Source: an uncultured Helicobacter sp.
Lineage (GTDB): Bacteria; Campylobacterota; Campylobacteria; Campylobacterales; Helicobacteraceae
NCBI RefSeq assembly: GCF_937893305.1
Contig: NZ_CALBGN010000020.1
Coordinates: 65,608 to 129,607 of the forward strand
Direction: 5' to 3'
DNA length: 64,000 nucleotides
The position numbers were made by a program, and so were the translations under genes. Positions 24,337-33,937 of this stretch are shown in pieces (the first letter of the stretch is position 1; every line of letters begins with the position of its first letter). The notes under the pieces are model-generated. The model was not told the DNA's origin and made no database searches. It worked only from the letters and a program-made list of their open reading frames with translations.

Positions 24337-25179
24337 CTAAAAAAGCCCATTAACTTGTGCGATAAAATCTAACGGATCCACTTGTGCGCCACGCACTAAG
24401 ATTCCAAAATGCAAATGCGGACCACTTACTCTTCCAGTTGCTCCACTAAGCGCGATTAAATCTCCTTTCTCTACAAGATCGCCAACCTTAACTTTAATTG
24501 CACTGCAATGATAATACATACTAAACACTCCTTCTCCGTGATCTAAAACCACAGAACCCCCTGCTAAAAAACGATCTTTTGCAATCACAACTTTGCCACG
24601 ATTACTAGCAAAAATTTCTGTTCCAATAGCGGCTCTAAAATCCGTCCCACTATGATAACTTTTAATCTCTCCATTAAAGACACGCGCACTTCCATAAGCG
24701 CTTGTAATTTTACTCTGCATTGGCAGCATAAAAGAGGAATCCCAAAGGCGTTTTTGGCTATAATTGCTATAGATAGCATTTGCTTCATCATGCTCCTTTT
24801 TAATGCGTTCTTGATTTTTAAGATTTGGTTTTGCCTTACCTTGGCTAACTTGAATCTTCTCTTTTTTGTAATTTCCTTGCACAACTTCCACTTTAGCTCC
24901 ACTTTGCAATACCACAACACTAGGCTTAGAATAATAAGGGATTGCTAAAATGGCGATTTTGCGCGTAGAATCATTAGGGTGTGGTATCCAAAAATAAGTT
25001 TTTTTGTTAATCACAATGGGGTTTGGATCCCGCATTGTCGTGCTTAAGATAATCGTCTTGCCATTTTCTACAACAAATTGTGTGTTTTGTTCTACTGCTT
25101 GCTTTGGTGCCTCCTTGTGTGTTTGCGCAAAGACTAAAGCAAACATAAGCGCAATTCCAATTCCAACTTTTCTAAGCAT
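24337..25179 (-). CDS. M23 (LytM-type) peptidoglycan metallopeptidase
   Basis: A 280-residue secreted protein. The N-terminal signal is VGIGIALMFALVFAQ. The catalytic domain (about residues 155-270) has the zinc motifs: HSGTDFRA (HxxxD) and GPHLHFGI (HxH), with GDLIALSGATGRVSG between. It likely trims peptide cross-links or stems in the periplasm. Relatives Csd1/2/3 of H. pylori and Pgp3 of C. jejuni set helical cell shape, and the single-domain layout with a long N-terminal region fits that group. Confidence 0.88.
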   Translation of the reverse strand: MLRKVGIGIALMFALVFAQTHKEAPKQAVEQNTQFVVENGKTIILSTTMRDPNPIVINKKTYFWIPHPNDSTRKIAILAIPYYSKPSVVVLQSGAKVEVVQGNYKKEKIQVSQGKAKPNLKNQERIKKEHDEANAIYSNYSQKRLWDSSFMLPMQSKITSAYGSARVFNGEIKSYHSGTDFRAAIGTEIFASNRGKVVIAKDRFLAGGSVVLDHGEGVFSMYYHCSAIKVKVGDLVEKGDLIALSGATGRVSGPHLHFGILVRGAQVDPLDFIAQVNGLF

Positions 25180-25334
25180 TTTAACACCTTATTTAACAAT
25201 CTTAATTTTAAAGTCTTGTAGCATAACGCAGTTTTACTTAAAAGCAAAAAAATCTCAAAAAACGACACGAAAACCCTGTATTTAAAATTGATTATTAACT
25301 TTTAAGAAAGTTTAGCTCATTTTATTAATTAAAC

Positions 25335-25363
25335 TTGACATTAAAAGACTAAAGTTATATAAT
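25335..25363 (+). promoter_or_regulatory. Sigma70 promoter upstream of grpE-dnaK
   Basis: TTGACA (25335-25340), a 17-base spacer and TATAAT (25358-25363) form a perfect consensus promoter 72 bases before grpE. No CIRCE repeat (TTAGCACTC type) and no clear HspR/HAIR repeat was found around it. Confidence 0.8.
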
Positions 25364-25435
25364 TTTGCTTGAAATTTGAAAGAATAATTGCTAAAATTCA
25401 CTTTTAAGTTGTCAATTAGCTAGAAAGGAGCAGCA

Positions 25436-26023
25436 TTGCAGGATCAATATAATGAACAATCACATCAACAAGATAATGCGCAAGAAAATTCAGAAGAAAA
25501 CTTGCAAGATATTAACACGCAAGACAAAGAGTGCGATCACATAGAAGAAGATTCCACAAACATAGGTGCATTACAAGCGCAGATTGCGGAATTAAAAGAA
25601 CAATATGTACGCGCTTATGCGGATTTTGAAAACACAAAAAAACGCTTAGAGCGTGATAAAGATCAGGCTTTAGAGTATGCTTATGAAAAAATTGCAAAGG
25701 ATTTACTGCCAAGCATTGATACACTAGAAATTGCTTTAAAAAGCATTCAAGATTCTAAGACAAGTGATGCCGCACAAGATGCAATCTTAGGCAAAATTGA
25801 AGAAGGAATCGCATTAACACTAGAGAATCTACTAAAATCTCTTGCAAAACACGGAATCGAACCTATTGCTACTGATGGCGCGTTTGATCCAAATTTTCAC
25901 GATGCAATTTTACAAGTGCAAAGCCAAGAGCATAATGCTGGAGATATTGTTACAGTAATGCAAAAAGGATATAAGTATAAAGAAAGAGTTTTGCGACCAT
26001 CAATGGTTAGCATTGCAAAATAA
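25436..26023 (+). CDS. grpE: Nucleotide exchange factor GrpE
   Basis: A 195-residue co-chaperone that releases ADP from DnaK. The N-terminus is acidic and disordered (about 1-45), followed by a long coiled coil with LKEQYVRAYADFENTKKRLERD (about 53-74). The beta-domain contains the family pattern GIEPIATDGAFDPNFHDAIL and VMQKGYKYKERVLRPSMVSI. The start is TTG at 25436, supported by AAGGAG nine bases upstream; no in-frame ATG is suitable. The hrcA gene, often first in this operon, is absent here. Confidence 0.95.
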   Translation: MQDQYNEQSHQQDNAQENSEENLQDINTQDKECDHIEEDSTNIGALQAQIAELKEQYVRAYADFENTKKRLERDKDQALEYAYEKIAKDLLPSIDTLEIALKSIQDSKTSDAAQDAILGKIEEGIALTLENLLKSLAKHGIEPIATDGAFDPNFHDAILQVQSQEHNAGDIVTVMQKGYKYKERVLRPSMVSIAK

Positions 26024-26050
26024 CTAAATTCATTATTAAAGGATAAAAAA

Positions 26051-27928
26051 ATGGGAAAAGTATTAGGAATTGACTTAGGAACAACAAACTCAGCAATGGC
26101 GGTGTTTGAAGGAAATGAAGCAAAAATTATTGCAAACAAAGAAGGTAAAAACACAACTCCTTCAATTGTAGCCTTCACAGATAAAGGCGAAGTTTTAGTA
26201 GGAGATCCTGCAAAACGCCAAGCAATCACAAATCCAGAAAAAACAATCTATTCTATTAAAAGAATTATGGGATTAATGTATAATGAAGACAAAGCTCAAG
26301 AAGCTAAAAAAAGGCTCCCTTACAAAGTTGTAGATAGAAACGGGGCGTGTGCTATTGAGATTGCGGGCAAAGTTTATACTCCACAAGAGATCTCTGCTAA
26401 AATTTTGATGAAATTAAAAGCTGATGCAGAAAGCTATTTGGGTGAAGAAGTTACAGAAGCGGTCATCACTGTGCCAGCATATTTTAATGATGCGCAAAGA
26501 AAGGCAACAAAAGAAGCAGGGACGATTGCAGGGCTTAATGTGCTTAGAATCATTAATGAACCAACTTCAGCTGCTCTTGCGTATGGATTAGACAAAAAAC
26601 AATCTGAAAATATTGTCGTTTATGACTTGGGAGGTGGGACATTTGATGTTACCGTTCTTGAAACAGGTGATAATGTTGTAGAAGTTAAAGCAACAGGTGG
26701 AGATGCATTTTTAGGTGGAGATGATTTTGACAATGCTATTATTGATTGGCTTGTAAGTGAGTTTGAAAGCGAACAAGGCATTAATCTCAAAAACGATGTA
26801 ATGGCTCTTCAAAGACTAAAAGAAGCAGCAGAAAATGCTAAAAAAGAGCTAAGTAGCGCGCAAGAAACTGAAATTAACTTGCCATTTATCACGATGACAC
26901 AAGCAGGACCTCAACACTTGGTTAAAAAACTTACAAGAGCGAAGTTCGAGGGCTTAATTGAACAATACATCAATCAAACCATTGATAAAATTGAAAGCGT
27001 CATTAAAGATGCAGATTTAAGCAAGAGCGAAATCAATGAAGTTGTAATGGTAGGAGGCTCTACAAGAATTCCAAAAGTGCAAGAGCGTGTTAAAGAATTT
27101 ATCGGTAAAGAGCTTAATAAATCTGTAAATCCTGATGAAGTTGTAGCAGTAGGAGCGGCAATCCAAGGGGGTGTTTTAAAAGGCGATGTAAAAGATGTGC
27201 TTTTACTTGATGTTACACCTCTTTCACTTGGAATTGAAACTCTAGGTGGAGTAATGACTAGAATTATTGAACGCGGAACTACAATTCCAACAAAGAAAAA
27301 TCAAGTTTTCTCCACTGCAGAAGATAATCAACCTGCAGTTACAATCCAAGTCTTACAAGGCGAAAGAGAGCTAGCGCGTGATAATAAAGTTTTAGGAAAC
27401 TTTGAACTAAGCGGAATCCCAGCAGCTCCAAGAGGTGTGCCTCAAATTGAAGTAACTTTTGATATTGATGCAAATGGAATCCTAACAGTTAGCGCAAAAG
27501 ATAAAGCAACAGGAAAAGCACAAGAGATTAAAATCACAGGCTCTAGCGGATTATCTGATTCTGAAATTGAAAAAATGGTCAAAGACGCAGAGCTAAATAA
27601 AGAAGAAGATAAAAAGAAAAAAGAAATCATTGAAGTGCGTAATCAAGCAGACAGTCTAGTATATCAAACACAAAAAAGCCTAGACGAAATGAAAGACAAG
27701 ATCGACACAAATGAATCTGAAAAAATCCAAAATGCAATCAATGCGCTAAAAGATGTGCTTAAAAACGAAAACGCTAGCAAAGAAGAGATTGAAGCAAAGG
27801 TCAAAGAACTCACAGAAGCAAGCCATAAACTTGCAGAAGCAATGTATAAAAAAGATGAAAACGCACAAAATCCAAATGCGCAAAACAATAAAAAAGATGA
27901 TGATGTGATTGATGCAGAAGTGGAATAA
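26051..27928 (+). CDS. dnaK: Chaperone DnaK (Hsp70)
   Basis: A 625-residue ATP-driven chaperone. Nucleotide-binding domain motifs are GIDLGTTNSAMAVFEG (5-20), IINEPTSAALAYGLD, VYDLGGGTFDVTVLE and VGGSTRIPKVQ. The substrate domain starts near LLLDVTPLSLGIETLGG and the tail ends DDDVIDAEVE. It follows grpE by 27 bases. The 3' end overlaps the start of a phase-variable glycosyltransferase gene by 17 bases, so the strong dnaK message may also drive that gene. Confidence 0.98.
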   Translation: MGKVLGIDLGTTNSAMAVFEGNEAKIIANKEGKNTTPSIVAFTDKGEVLVGDPAKRQAITNPEKTIYSIKRIMGLMYNEDKAQEAKKRLPYKVVDRNGACAIEIAGKVYTPQEISAKILMKLKADAESYLGEEVTEAVITVPAYFNDAQRKATKEAGTIAGLNVLRIINEPTSAALAYGLDKKQSENIVVYDLGGGTFDVTVLETGDNVVEVKATGGDAFLGGDDFDNAIIDWLVSEFESEQGINLKNDVMALQRLKEAAENAKKELSSAQETEINLPFITMTQAGPQHLVKKLTRAKFEGLIEQYINQTIDKIESVIKDADLSKSEINEVVMVGGSTRIPKVQERVKEFIGKELNKSVNPDEVVAVGAAIQGGVLKGDVKDVLLLDVTPLSLGIETLGGVMTRIIERGTTIPTKKNQVFSTAEDNQPAVTIQVLQGERELARDNKVLGNFELSGIPAAPRGVPQIEVTFDIDANGILTVSAKDKATGKAQEIKITGSSGLSDSEIEKMVKDAELNKEEDKKKKEIIEVRNQADSLVYQTQKSLDEMKDKIDTNESEKIQNAINALKDVLKNENASKEEIEAKVKELTEASHKLAEAMYKKDENAQNPNAQNNKKDDDVIDAEVE

Positions 27929-28951
27929 ACCCAAAAAAATAGGTATCTTTGGAAATACTGGCAAAATAGGAGATGAATTAGTTTGTCTCCCAGCCTATTA
28001 CACCATTAAACAGCTGTATCCTCAGAGTTCTTTAACTCTTTTATGTAGCACAAGTATAGCATACAATATTTTTTCTAACTTAAATTTCATTGATGAAATA
28101 AGCACCCTAGAATCTTACAAAAACAAAAATGGGGGGGGACAGAATTCGATATTCTTTTAGTTATTAATCATAACAATCTTAAAATATTACAAAGAGCTAA
28201 AAATATACCAGCAAAAAGGAAAATCACAACTTTTTCTCAAAGTCTAATGTTACGACATGGAATTTTTTTTATCCATGGTTTTGAACGTTTTATTAATCCT
28301 TATTGGATCCAAACCCATAGCGAAGTGCAACGCAATCTTAATCTCGTAAGAAAAATTGATCCTATTCTCTTCGACAAACAGTTTCCAGCAATTAATTTGG
28401 AATGTGCAAGACTACAAACAACTTTAACCAATAAAATTTATATAAATAAAATATTATCAAATGCAAATTCTCATCTATTTGAAAAAATTGTTGGCATTTC
28501 TCCTTTTAGTGAGACTTCAACGAGAAGGAAAATGAATTTTGAAATAAATGATTGGTTAAAAATAACATATATTTTATCTCGCAAATTTCCTTCTTTCTTG
28601 TTTATATTATTAAGCCACTCAAAAACAATCATATCTCTAAAATATCAGACGCACAATATCATCATATTTCAAAACAATAATGATTTGTTAAATCTTGTAG
28701 AGATTATATCTCGTCTAAATTTCCTTATAAGCACAGACACAGGAAATGTTCATATTGCCGACAACCTTAAAATTCCTGTCTTAGAAATTATTTCAAAAAA
28801 AACCAAGAAACAATGGGCTGGTGGAGCATATGGAGGATTTTGCAAGACAATGACTTTGCCAACAAATTGGCAAAAACACAAACAAAAATATCTCTTTAAA
28901 TTTTTATCATTAGCATTTTCTTGCTTAAAAAACTTAACAAAAATCTCTTAA
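27912..28951 (+). pseudogene. GT9-family (heptosyltransferase-like) glycosyltransferase, phase OFF
   Basis: Two frames together make one 346-residue protein. The first (from ATG 27912) reads KKIGIFGNTGKIGDELVCLPAYY and stops at 28160. The second is open from just after the G tract, through TEFDILLVINHNN, to 28951 and contains the family C-terminal motif STDTGNVHIADNLKIPVLEI. A G8 run at 28131-28138 lies at the switch point; G9 would join the frames as NGGGTEFD. The protein is therefore intact but switched off in this sequence. GT9 enzymes add heptose or other sugars to LPS or LOS core from nucleotide sugars. By eye the gene is more AT-rich than dnaK. Confidence 0.82.
28131..28138 (+). repeat. 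Poly-G (G8) phase-variation tract
   Basis: Eight G residues lie about 73 codons into the GT9 gene. In this state translation ends eight codons after the tract (GGGQNSIFF then stop). One added G restores the full frame. Confidence 0.85.
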
Positions 28952-29278
28952 ATATCAATTAGTTTAATTACAAAAATATCTCAAATTTATTTGGTAATTT
29001 TTCTTAATTTATTGCCATAACCTACAAGCAACGAAGATCAAATAAATTTATTCATAAAAGAAGAATTCATATTCCCAAATCATTAGTAAATAACCATAAA
29101 GATAATGGATTCTTAATACTTTTATGATTGATGAAATTTTTAACTTGTAAGCGCAATTAAACTCCAAGAAAGGATAGATTGCGCTCTCATAAAGAAGTTG
29201 CGAAGAGATTTTATAGTGATATTTATAATCCAAACAACCCAACAAACCCCATAAAACTCCCAAGTATCTCTTAAATCT
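28952..29278. other. Intergenic spacer between convergent GT9 and pldA genes
   Basis: About 325 AT-rich bases without a supportable gene. Short open frames here are under 80 codons and lack family features. No hairpin with a T-run was found that would serve as a clear terminator. Confidence 0.45.
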
Positions 29279-30373
29279 CTATCTCGCAAACAAGATTCCA
29301 ACTCCAACACGTTCAATAGAGCGGTTATAATCCACCAAACTTTCTCCATATCCATTAAAATACTGCACATACAAATAAAGATTTTTATAAATCGGATAAG
29401 AATAATCTAACATAACAGCTCCCCTATTATCGCTCTTTAAATTATTGCGCAAAGTCAGCGTGAAAATATGTTGATTGATTCCATAAGCTAAATTCAATTC
29501 TCCATACCCCATATAATCTAAAATATCTGGATTGTCATCTTTGTTTGCGTCTTCTTTAATACGATACCAAGCCTTCAAACCTAATGCAAAGTTTTTATAA
29601 CCATAAATCCCTTCTACAAATAAACGCTCCCAACTTCTTGACTTTAGTAAATCTCCACCATTGCTTTGGTGCATATATCCAAAATTCACACGATCAAAAA
29701 ATACATTATACTGCTCTAAAGGATAGCTAAGATACAAGACAGGCTCATAATTACTCTCTCTAAAAGGACGAGAATGTTCATTGTCATAAATTTGCCAAAG
29801 ACTTTGTTGCGTATAAGCAAAATATAAATCTAAATCTTTAAACAAAAAATCATCAATAAGCATTTTTTTAATACTAATTTGAAACTTTGCCTCTGTGCGT
29901 TTTGTCTGTCCTTGTTCCTTGTTCCAACTCACACTTGCAGGCAAGAAATAATTAAATCTATAAGGTTCAAATCCTAAAAAATCTCCAAAAAAACGATTTC
30001 GTTCAAAACGCGCCTCATAACGACTAATCCCTTCTTCAAGACTTGCATTTTTAGGATTTTCAATATTTGAAATCTCTTTTGATTTTACATTCGCAAAATC
30101 TTTGAAATATTTAGAATCTTTTACTAAAGGTGCATTTTTAGGATTTTCTACAAAAGTTACAAAAAGTTCATCAGAATCCTGCAAGTTCAACTTTAATTCT
30201 TTTTGCCCCTTTTGCACACTAATAATTTCTACAATTTGCATTTGCCTATCTAAAATCAGAACTTTAGCACGCTCATTTTCACTAAAATCTAATCTTTCAT
30301 AAAACCTTTCTTGCAAGACATTACAATACGCAAACAAAGGCAAACATAGCGCGCTTAAAATCCTAAACCACAT
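29279..30373 (-). CDS. pldA: Outer-membrane phospholipase A (OMPLA)
   Basis: A 364-residue outer-membrane beta-barrel lipase that hydrolyses acyl chains of phospholipids. The catalytic signature YMHQSNGGD (His and Ser of the active site) lies at about residue 228. Alternating amphipathic strands fill the C-terminal two-thirds and the last residue pattern RVGVGILFAR fits barrel ends. The ATG at 30373 gives the signal MWFRILSALCLPLFAYC and sits two bases after the galE stop with AAGGA upstream; a TTG at 30406 would overlap galE and bury the signal. In Helicobacter, PldA affects membrane lysophospholipid content, acid tolerance and colonisation. Confidence 0.9.
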   Translation of the reverse strand: MWFRILSALCLPLFAYCNVLQERFYERLDFSENERAKVLILDRQMQIVEIISVQKGQKELKLNLQDSDELFVTFVENPKNAPLVKDSKYFKDFANVKSKEISNIENPKNASLEEGISRYEARFERNRFFGDFLGFEPYRFNYFLPASVSWNKEQGQTKRTEAKFQISIKKMLIDDFLFKDLDLYFAYTQQSLWQIYDNEHSRPFRESNYEPVLYLSYPLEQYNVFFDRVNFGYMHQSNGGDLLKSRSWERLFVEGIYGYKNFALGLKAWYRIKEDANKDDNPDILDYMGYGELNLAYGINQHIFTLTLRNNLKSDNRGAVMLDYSYPIYKNLYLYVQYFNGYGESLVDYNRSIERVGVGILFAR

Positions 30374-30375
30374 TT

Positions 30376-31398
30376 TCAATAATCCTTTTTTAATGTTTGT
30401 TCCCATAAATACGCACTCTTACAAATCATTTCTAAATCATTATATTTTGGATTCCAGTTTGTGTGGGTTAAAATCTTTTGATTATCACTTACAAGCACGC
30501 TAGGATCACCATCTCTTCTTGGTGCAGACTCCACGATAAAATCCTTTGCACTGACTTTTTTTACACAATCAATCACTTCTTTTACGCTAAATCCCTTGCC
30601 ATAACCTACATTATAAACTTCACTCTCTCCTTTATCCATTAATGTTTTTAAAGTCCAAAAATGCGCGCTTGCTAAATCATCAATATGGATATAATCTCTA
30701 ACACAAGTGCCATCATTTGTCGGATAATCCGTGCCAAAAATCTGCATTTTTTCGCGTTTATTTGTCGCGCATTCACACGCAACTTTAATCAAATGTGTTG
30801 CATTTTTTGTTCTTTGTCCTAATGCACCCTCTTTATCCATTAACGCACCTGCTACATTAAAATAGCGCAAAATCACACTTTTAAAACTAGGATTTGCCAC
30901 TTCTAATGCTTGCAAAATCTTTTCAATAATAAATTTAGACTCTCCATAAGGATTAATAGGAGCTTTTGGTGCAGATTCTGCAAGATTTTCTTTGCTTGTC
31001 GGCTCTCCATATACTGCGGCTGTAGAGCTAAATAAAAAGCGATTAACTTTAAACTCTTGAGCGACTTCTAGCAAATTTGTTGAATTTGCTACATTGTTTT
31101 TAAAATACAATAAGGGTTTTTGCACAGATTCTTGCACAATCAAACTTGCTGCAAAATGAACAATTGCATCAAAGTTGGAATCCAAAAACACTCTTCTTAG
31201 AATTTTAATATCTCCTAAATCCCCTTGTATCAACTCTACACGCCCGACAAATGTGCGTTTTAAAAATTCTACATTTTCTAAAAAACCTGTGGAGAGATTA
31301 TCAAAAATTACAATCTTGCAATCACTATGTTTTAAAAAATAATACGCTGTATGCGATCCAATATATCCAGCAGCTCCCGTGAATAAAAAAGTTTGCAC
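30376..31398 (-). CDS. galE: UDP-glucose 4-epimerase GalE
   Basis: A 340-residue short-chain dehydrogenase/reductase interconverting UDP-glucose and UDP-galactose (possibly also the N-acetyl forms). NAD-binding motif GAAGYIGSH lies near residue 8, and the active-site set is SSTAAVYGEP with YGESKFIIEK (Tyr-xxx-Lys). The region GTCVRDYIHIDDLA is typical of GalE. It supplies galactose donors for LPS and glycan synthesis and is the first gene of a pair with pldA. Confidence 0.94.
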   Translation of the reverse strand: MQTFLFTGAAGYIGSHTAYYFLKHSDCKIVIFDNLSTGFLENVEFLKRTFVGRVELIQGDLGDIKILRRVFLDSNFDAIVHFAASLIVQESVQKPLLYFKNNVANSTNLLEVAQEFKVNRFLFSSTAAVYGEPTSKENLAESAPKAPINPYGESKFIIEKILQALEVANPSFKSVILRYFNVAGALMDKEGALGQRTKNATHLIKVACECATNKREKMQIFGTDYPTNDGTCVRDYIHIDDLASAHFWTLKTLMDKGESEVYNVGYGKGFSVKEVIDCVKKVSAKDFIVESAPRRDGDPSVLVSDNQKILTHTNWNPKYNDLEMICKSAYLWEQTLKKDY

Positions 31399-31515
31399 TT
31401 CTAATCCTTAATTAATGTATGCTTTTGGCAAATTTTAACATAATTTGCCCCATTTACCATTTCTTTACGCATTTTATGTAAAAATGCCAAAATCAAATTC
31501 TAATAGGAGAGAACA

Positions 31516-33309
31516 ATGTGTGGAATCATCGGCTATATAGGTGAAAATGATAAAAAGTCTATTTTGCTAAATGGCTTAAAAGAGTTAGAATATCGCGGTT
31601 ATGATTCTGCAGGAATTTCTGTTTTAGAAAATGGAGAATTGCACACCTTTAAAGCTGTTGGTAAGCTTGTTAATTTAGAACATAAATGCCAAGATTTTCA
31701 TACAAATGGCTTTGGTTTAGGTATTGGACACACGCGCTGGGCAACACACGGAAAACCCACAGAGATTAACGCACATCCACATATTGGACATTATAGCAAT
31801 GTTGTGCATAATGGGATCATTGAAAATTACCAAAGCATCAAAGAATCCTTACAAAAACAAGGATGTGTGTTTTCTTCGCAAACAGACACAGAAGTGATTG
31901 TGCATCTCTTTGAATCCTATATCACACAAACAAATGATCCTTTAAGTGCTTTCAAAAAAACAATAGCTGATTTAAAGGGAGCGTATGCGATTTTGCTCAT
32001 TACGCAAAAGGCTCCAAATACAATTTTTTATGCTAAAAATGGCTCTCCTTTAATCATTGGCAAAAGCACAGATGAAAAAGAAATCTTTTTTGCTTCTTCT
32101 GATGCTCCATTAATTGGACTTGCAAGTGAAGTGTGCTACCTAGAAGATGGCGAAATTGGAAAAATGGAATTAGGAGATTTCAAAACTCTTTCTAACACAA
32201 AAGCCCTAAGCGGTGATAAGCTTTCAGCGCAAAAAGATGGTTTTACTTTCTTTATGGAGAAGGAGATTTATGAACAGCATAAAGTTCTACTTGAAACAAT
32301 GATGGGAAGAGTTAGTGAAGAAGGATTTAGTCTTGAAGAACTAGAGGTGTTAAATTTAGATTCTTTTAGCTCCATTACGCTCTGTGCTTGTGGGACAAGC
32401 TATCACGCAAGTCTTGCTGGAAGTTACTTGCTAGAACGCATTGCAAAATTAAAAACAAGGGTAGAAATTGCTAGTGAATTTCGCTACAAAGAACCGATTT
32501 TACACAAAAATGAGCTTTTTATTGTCATCTCTCAAAGCGGTGAAACTGCCGATACACTTGAAGCACTAAAACTTGCAAAAAAGAGCGGACTAACAACGCT
32601 TGGGATTTGCAATGTAGATAATAGCTCTATTGTAAGAGAGAGTGATTATTCTTTGCTTACGCGTGCTGGGATTGAAAAAGGAGTAGCAAGCACAAAAGCT
32701 TTTGCTACACAAGTGATGGTGCTTTGGATTTTAGCAAACTTTTTTGCACAAAAACGCGGAATTTTAAATAAAGAATCCATTAAAAATGAAGCAAACACAA
32801 TGCTTGAAGCAAGCAAAGCCACAAAAGTAGATAAAAAACTTCACGAACATATTAAACGCTTATCGCGCCGTTATTTGCACGGACACGGATTTTTCTTTAT
32901 CGGTCGTGACATTTTTTATCCTTTAGCCTTAGAAGGCGCATTAAAACTTAAAGAGATTAGCTATCTACACGCTGAAGGTTATCCTAGTGGGGAGATGAAG
33001 CACGGACCTATTGCATTAGCCGATTTAGGGCTATTTTGCGTTGCGCTAATGCCACAAAATCTCCTGCACGATAAAATTAAAAGCAATGTTGAAGAATTAA
33101 GCGCGCGCGATGCAATGATTTGTGCATTAAGTGCAGAATATTATGAAGGCTCTGATGATTGGATTGCAATCCCTCATTATTCTCATTATATGACAGAGTT
33201 TTTTTCAATGATGGTTGTGTTGCAAATCTTTGCTCTTGAAGTTGCCCTGCGTTTAGGCAATGATGTAGATATGCCAAGAAACTTAGCCAAAAGTGTAACA
33301 GTGGAGTAA
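31516..33309 (+). CDS. glmS: Glutamine-fructose-6-phosphate aminotransferase GlmS
   Basis: A 597-residue enzyme making glucosamine-6-phosphate, the entry to peptidoglycan and LPS amino sugars. The N-terminal glutaminase domain starts MCGIIGYIG with catalytic Cys after Met removal. Two SIS sugar-isomerase domains follow with CGTSYHASLAG, SQSGETADTLEA, GVASTKAFATQ and HAEGYPSGEMKHGPIAL. The C-terminus ends NLAKSVTVE as in the family. glmM, the next enzyme of the pathway, lies at 33931-35268 on the other strand. No glmS ribozyme is visible in the 117-base leader. Confidence 0.97.
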   Translation: MCGIIGYIGENDKKSILLNGLKELEYRGYDSAGISVLENGELHTFKAVGKLVNLEHKCQDFHTNGFGLGIGHTRWATHGKPTEINAHPHIGHYSNVVHNGIIENYQSIKESLQKQGCVFSSQTDTEVIVHLFESYITQTNDPLSAFKKTIADLKGAYAILLITQKAPNTIFYAKNGSPLIIGKSTDEKEIFFASSDAPLIGLASEVCYLEDGEIGKMELGDFKTLSNTKALSGDKLSAQKDGFTFFMEKEIYEQHKVLLETMMGRVSEEGFSLEELEVLNLDSFSSITLCACGTSYHASLAGSYLLERIAKLKTRVEIASEFRYKEPILHKNELFIVISQSGETADTLEALKLAKKSGLTTLGICNVDNSSIVRESDYSLLTRAGIEKGVASTKAFATQVMVLWILANFFAQKRGILNKESIKNEANTMLEASKATKVDKKLHEHIKRLSRRYLHGHGFFFIGRDIFYPLALEGALKLKEISYLHAEGYPSGEMKHGPIALADLGLFCVALMPQNLLHDKIKSNVEELSARDAMICALSAEYYEGSDDWIAIPHYSHYMTEFFSMMVVLQIFALEVALRLGNDVDMPRNLAKSVTVE

Positions 33310-33359
33310 TAAAAACTGAAGAATTCTAAATAAAAGAGAATTTGTGAGTTTAAATCCTG

Positions 33360-33435
33360 TGGTGGCCACGACTGGACTTGAACCAGCGACCACTACCATG
33401 TCAAGGTAGCGCTCTACCAATTGAGCTACGCGACC
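33360..33435 (-). tRNA. tRNA-Val (anticodon GAC)
   Basis: Read on the minus strand, the 76-base cloverleaf begins GGTCGCG and ends CGTGGCCACCA with encoded CCA. The anticodon loop TTGACAT between CTACC and GGTAG gives GAC, for valine codons GTC/GTT. The T-arm contains GTTCAAGTC. Confidence 0.95.
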
Positions 33436-33454
33436 AAAAAGAACGCGAATTCTA

Positions 33455-33937
33455 TCATAGCGGACTTTTATCTTTTCTTAAAAAAACTTTTAAAAGAATC
33501 AGTGCAACGCCCACATTAATCATCACATCAGCAAAATTAAAAATCGCGAACTCAAATTTATAATGCCAAAAAATATAATCCACCACTCCGCCATGAATAA
33601 ACCGATCTAAAATATTAGAAATCCCTGCACCAAAAATCATTCCAAGCGCAATAAAATGTGCATTTAAAATCTCTTTATACTTCCATAAATAAAAAAAGAT
33701 TCCAACTAAAAGTAAAATCTGTAAATATTTAAGCCATTCTTGCAAAAACGCAAACATAGAAAACGCCACTCCTTTATTATACACAAGCAACAACGAAACT
33801 ACATTTGTGTCATAAATTACATCTCCGTGTTGATAACCTTTTAAAACAAAATACCATTTAATTGTTTGATCTAGCAAAAATACAATACACAAAGCCAAAC
33901 AAAAACCAAGCCAAACCCTATGCTTAAAACCTAACAA
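33455..33937 (-). CDS. lspA: Lipoprotein signal peptidase LspA
   Basis: A 160-residue inner-membrane aspartyl protease with four predicted helices that cuts prolipoprotein signals after diacylglyceryl transfer. The catalytic region is GAGISNILDRFIHGGVVDYI (about residues 104-123), containing both active Asp residues; NKGVAFS (about 54-60) is the other conserved box. The start overlaps the glmM stop by seven bases, so the two are coupled. Confidence 0.94.
   Translation of the reverse strand: MLGFKHRVWLGFCLALCIVFLLDQTIKWYFVLKGYQHGDVIYDTNVVSLLLVYNKGVAFSMFAFLQEWLKYLQILLLVGIFFYLWKYKEILNAHFIALGMIFGAGISNILDRFIHGGVVDYIFWHYKFEFAIFNFADVMINVGVALILLKVFLRKDKSPL

Noticed and set aside
28247..28951. Separate gene starting at 28247
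   Set aside because: The frame is open from just after the G8 tract and completes the GT9 fold, so it is the second half of the phase-variable gene.
29048..29370. Small minus-strand frames between GT9 and pldA
   Set aside because: They have no Shine-Dalgarno support or recognisable domains, and one overlaps the pldA 3' end.
31399..31515. glmS ribozyme or riboswitch in the glmS leader
   Set aside because: The leader is about 117 bases and AT-rich with no conserved core of the glmS ribozyme.
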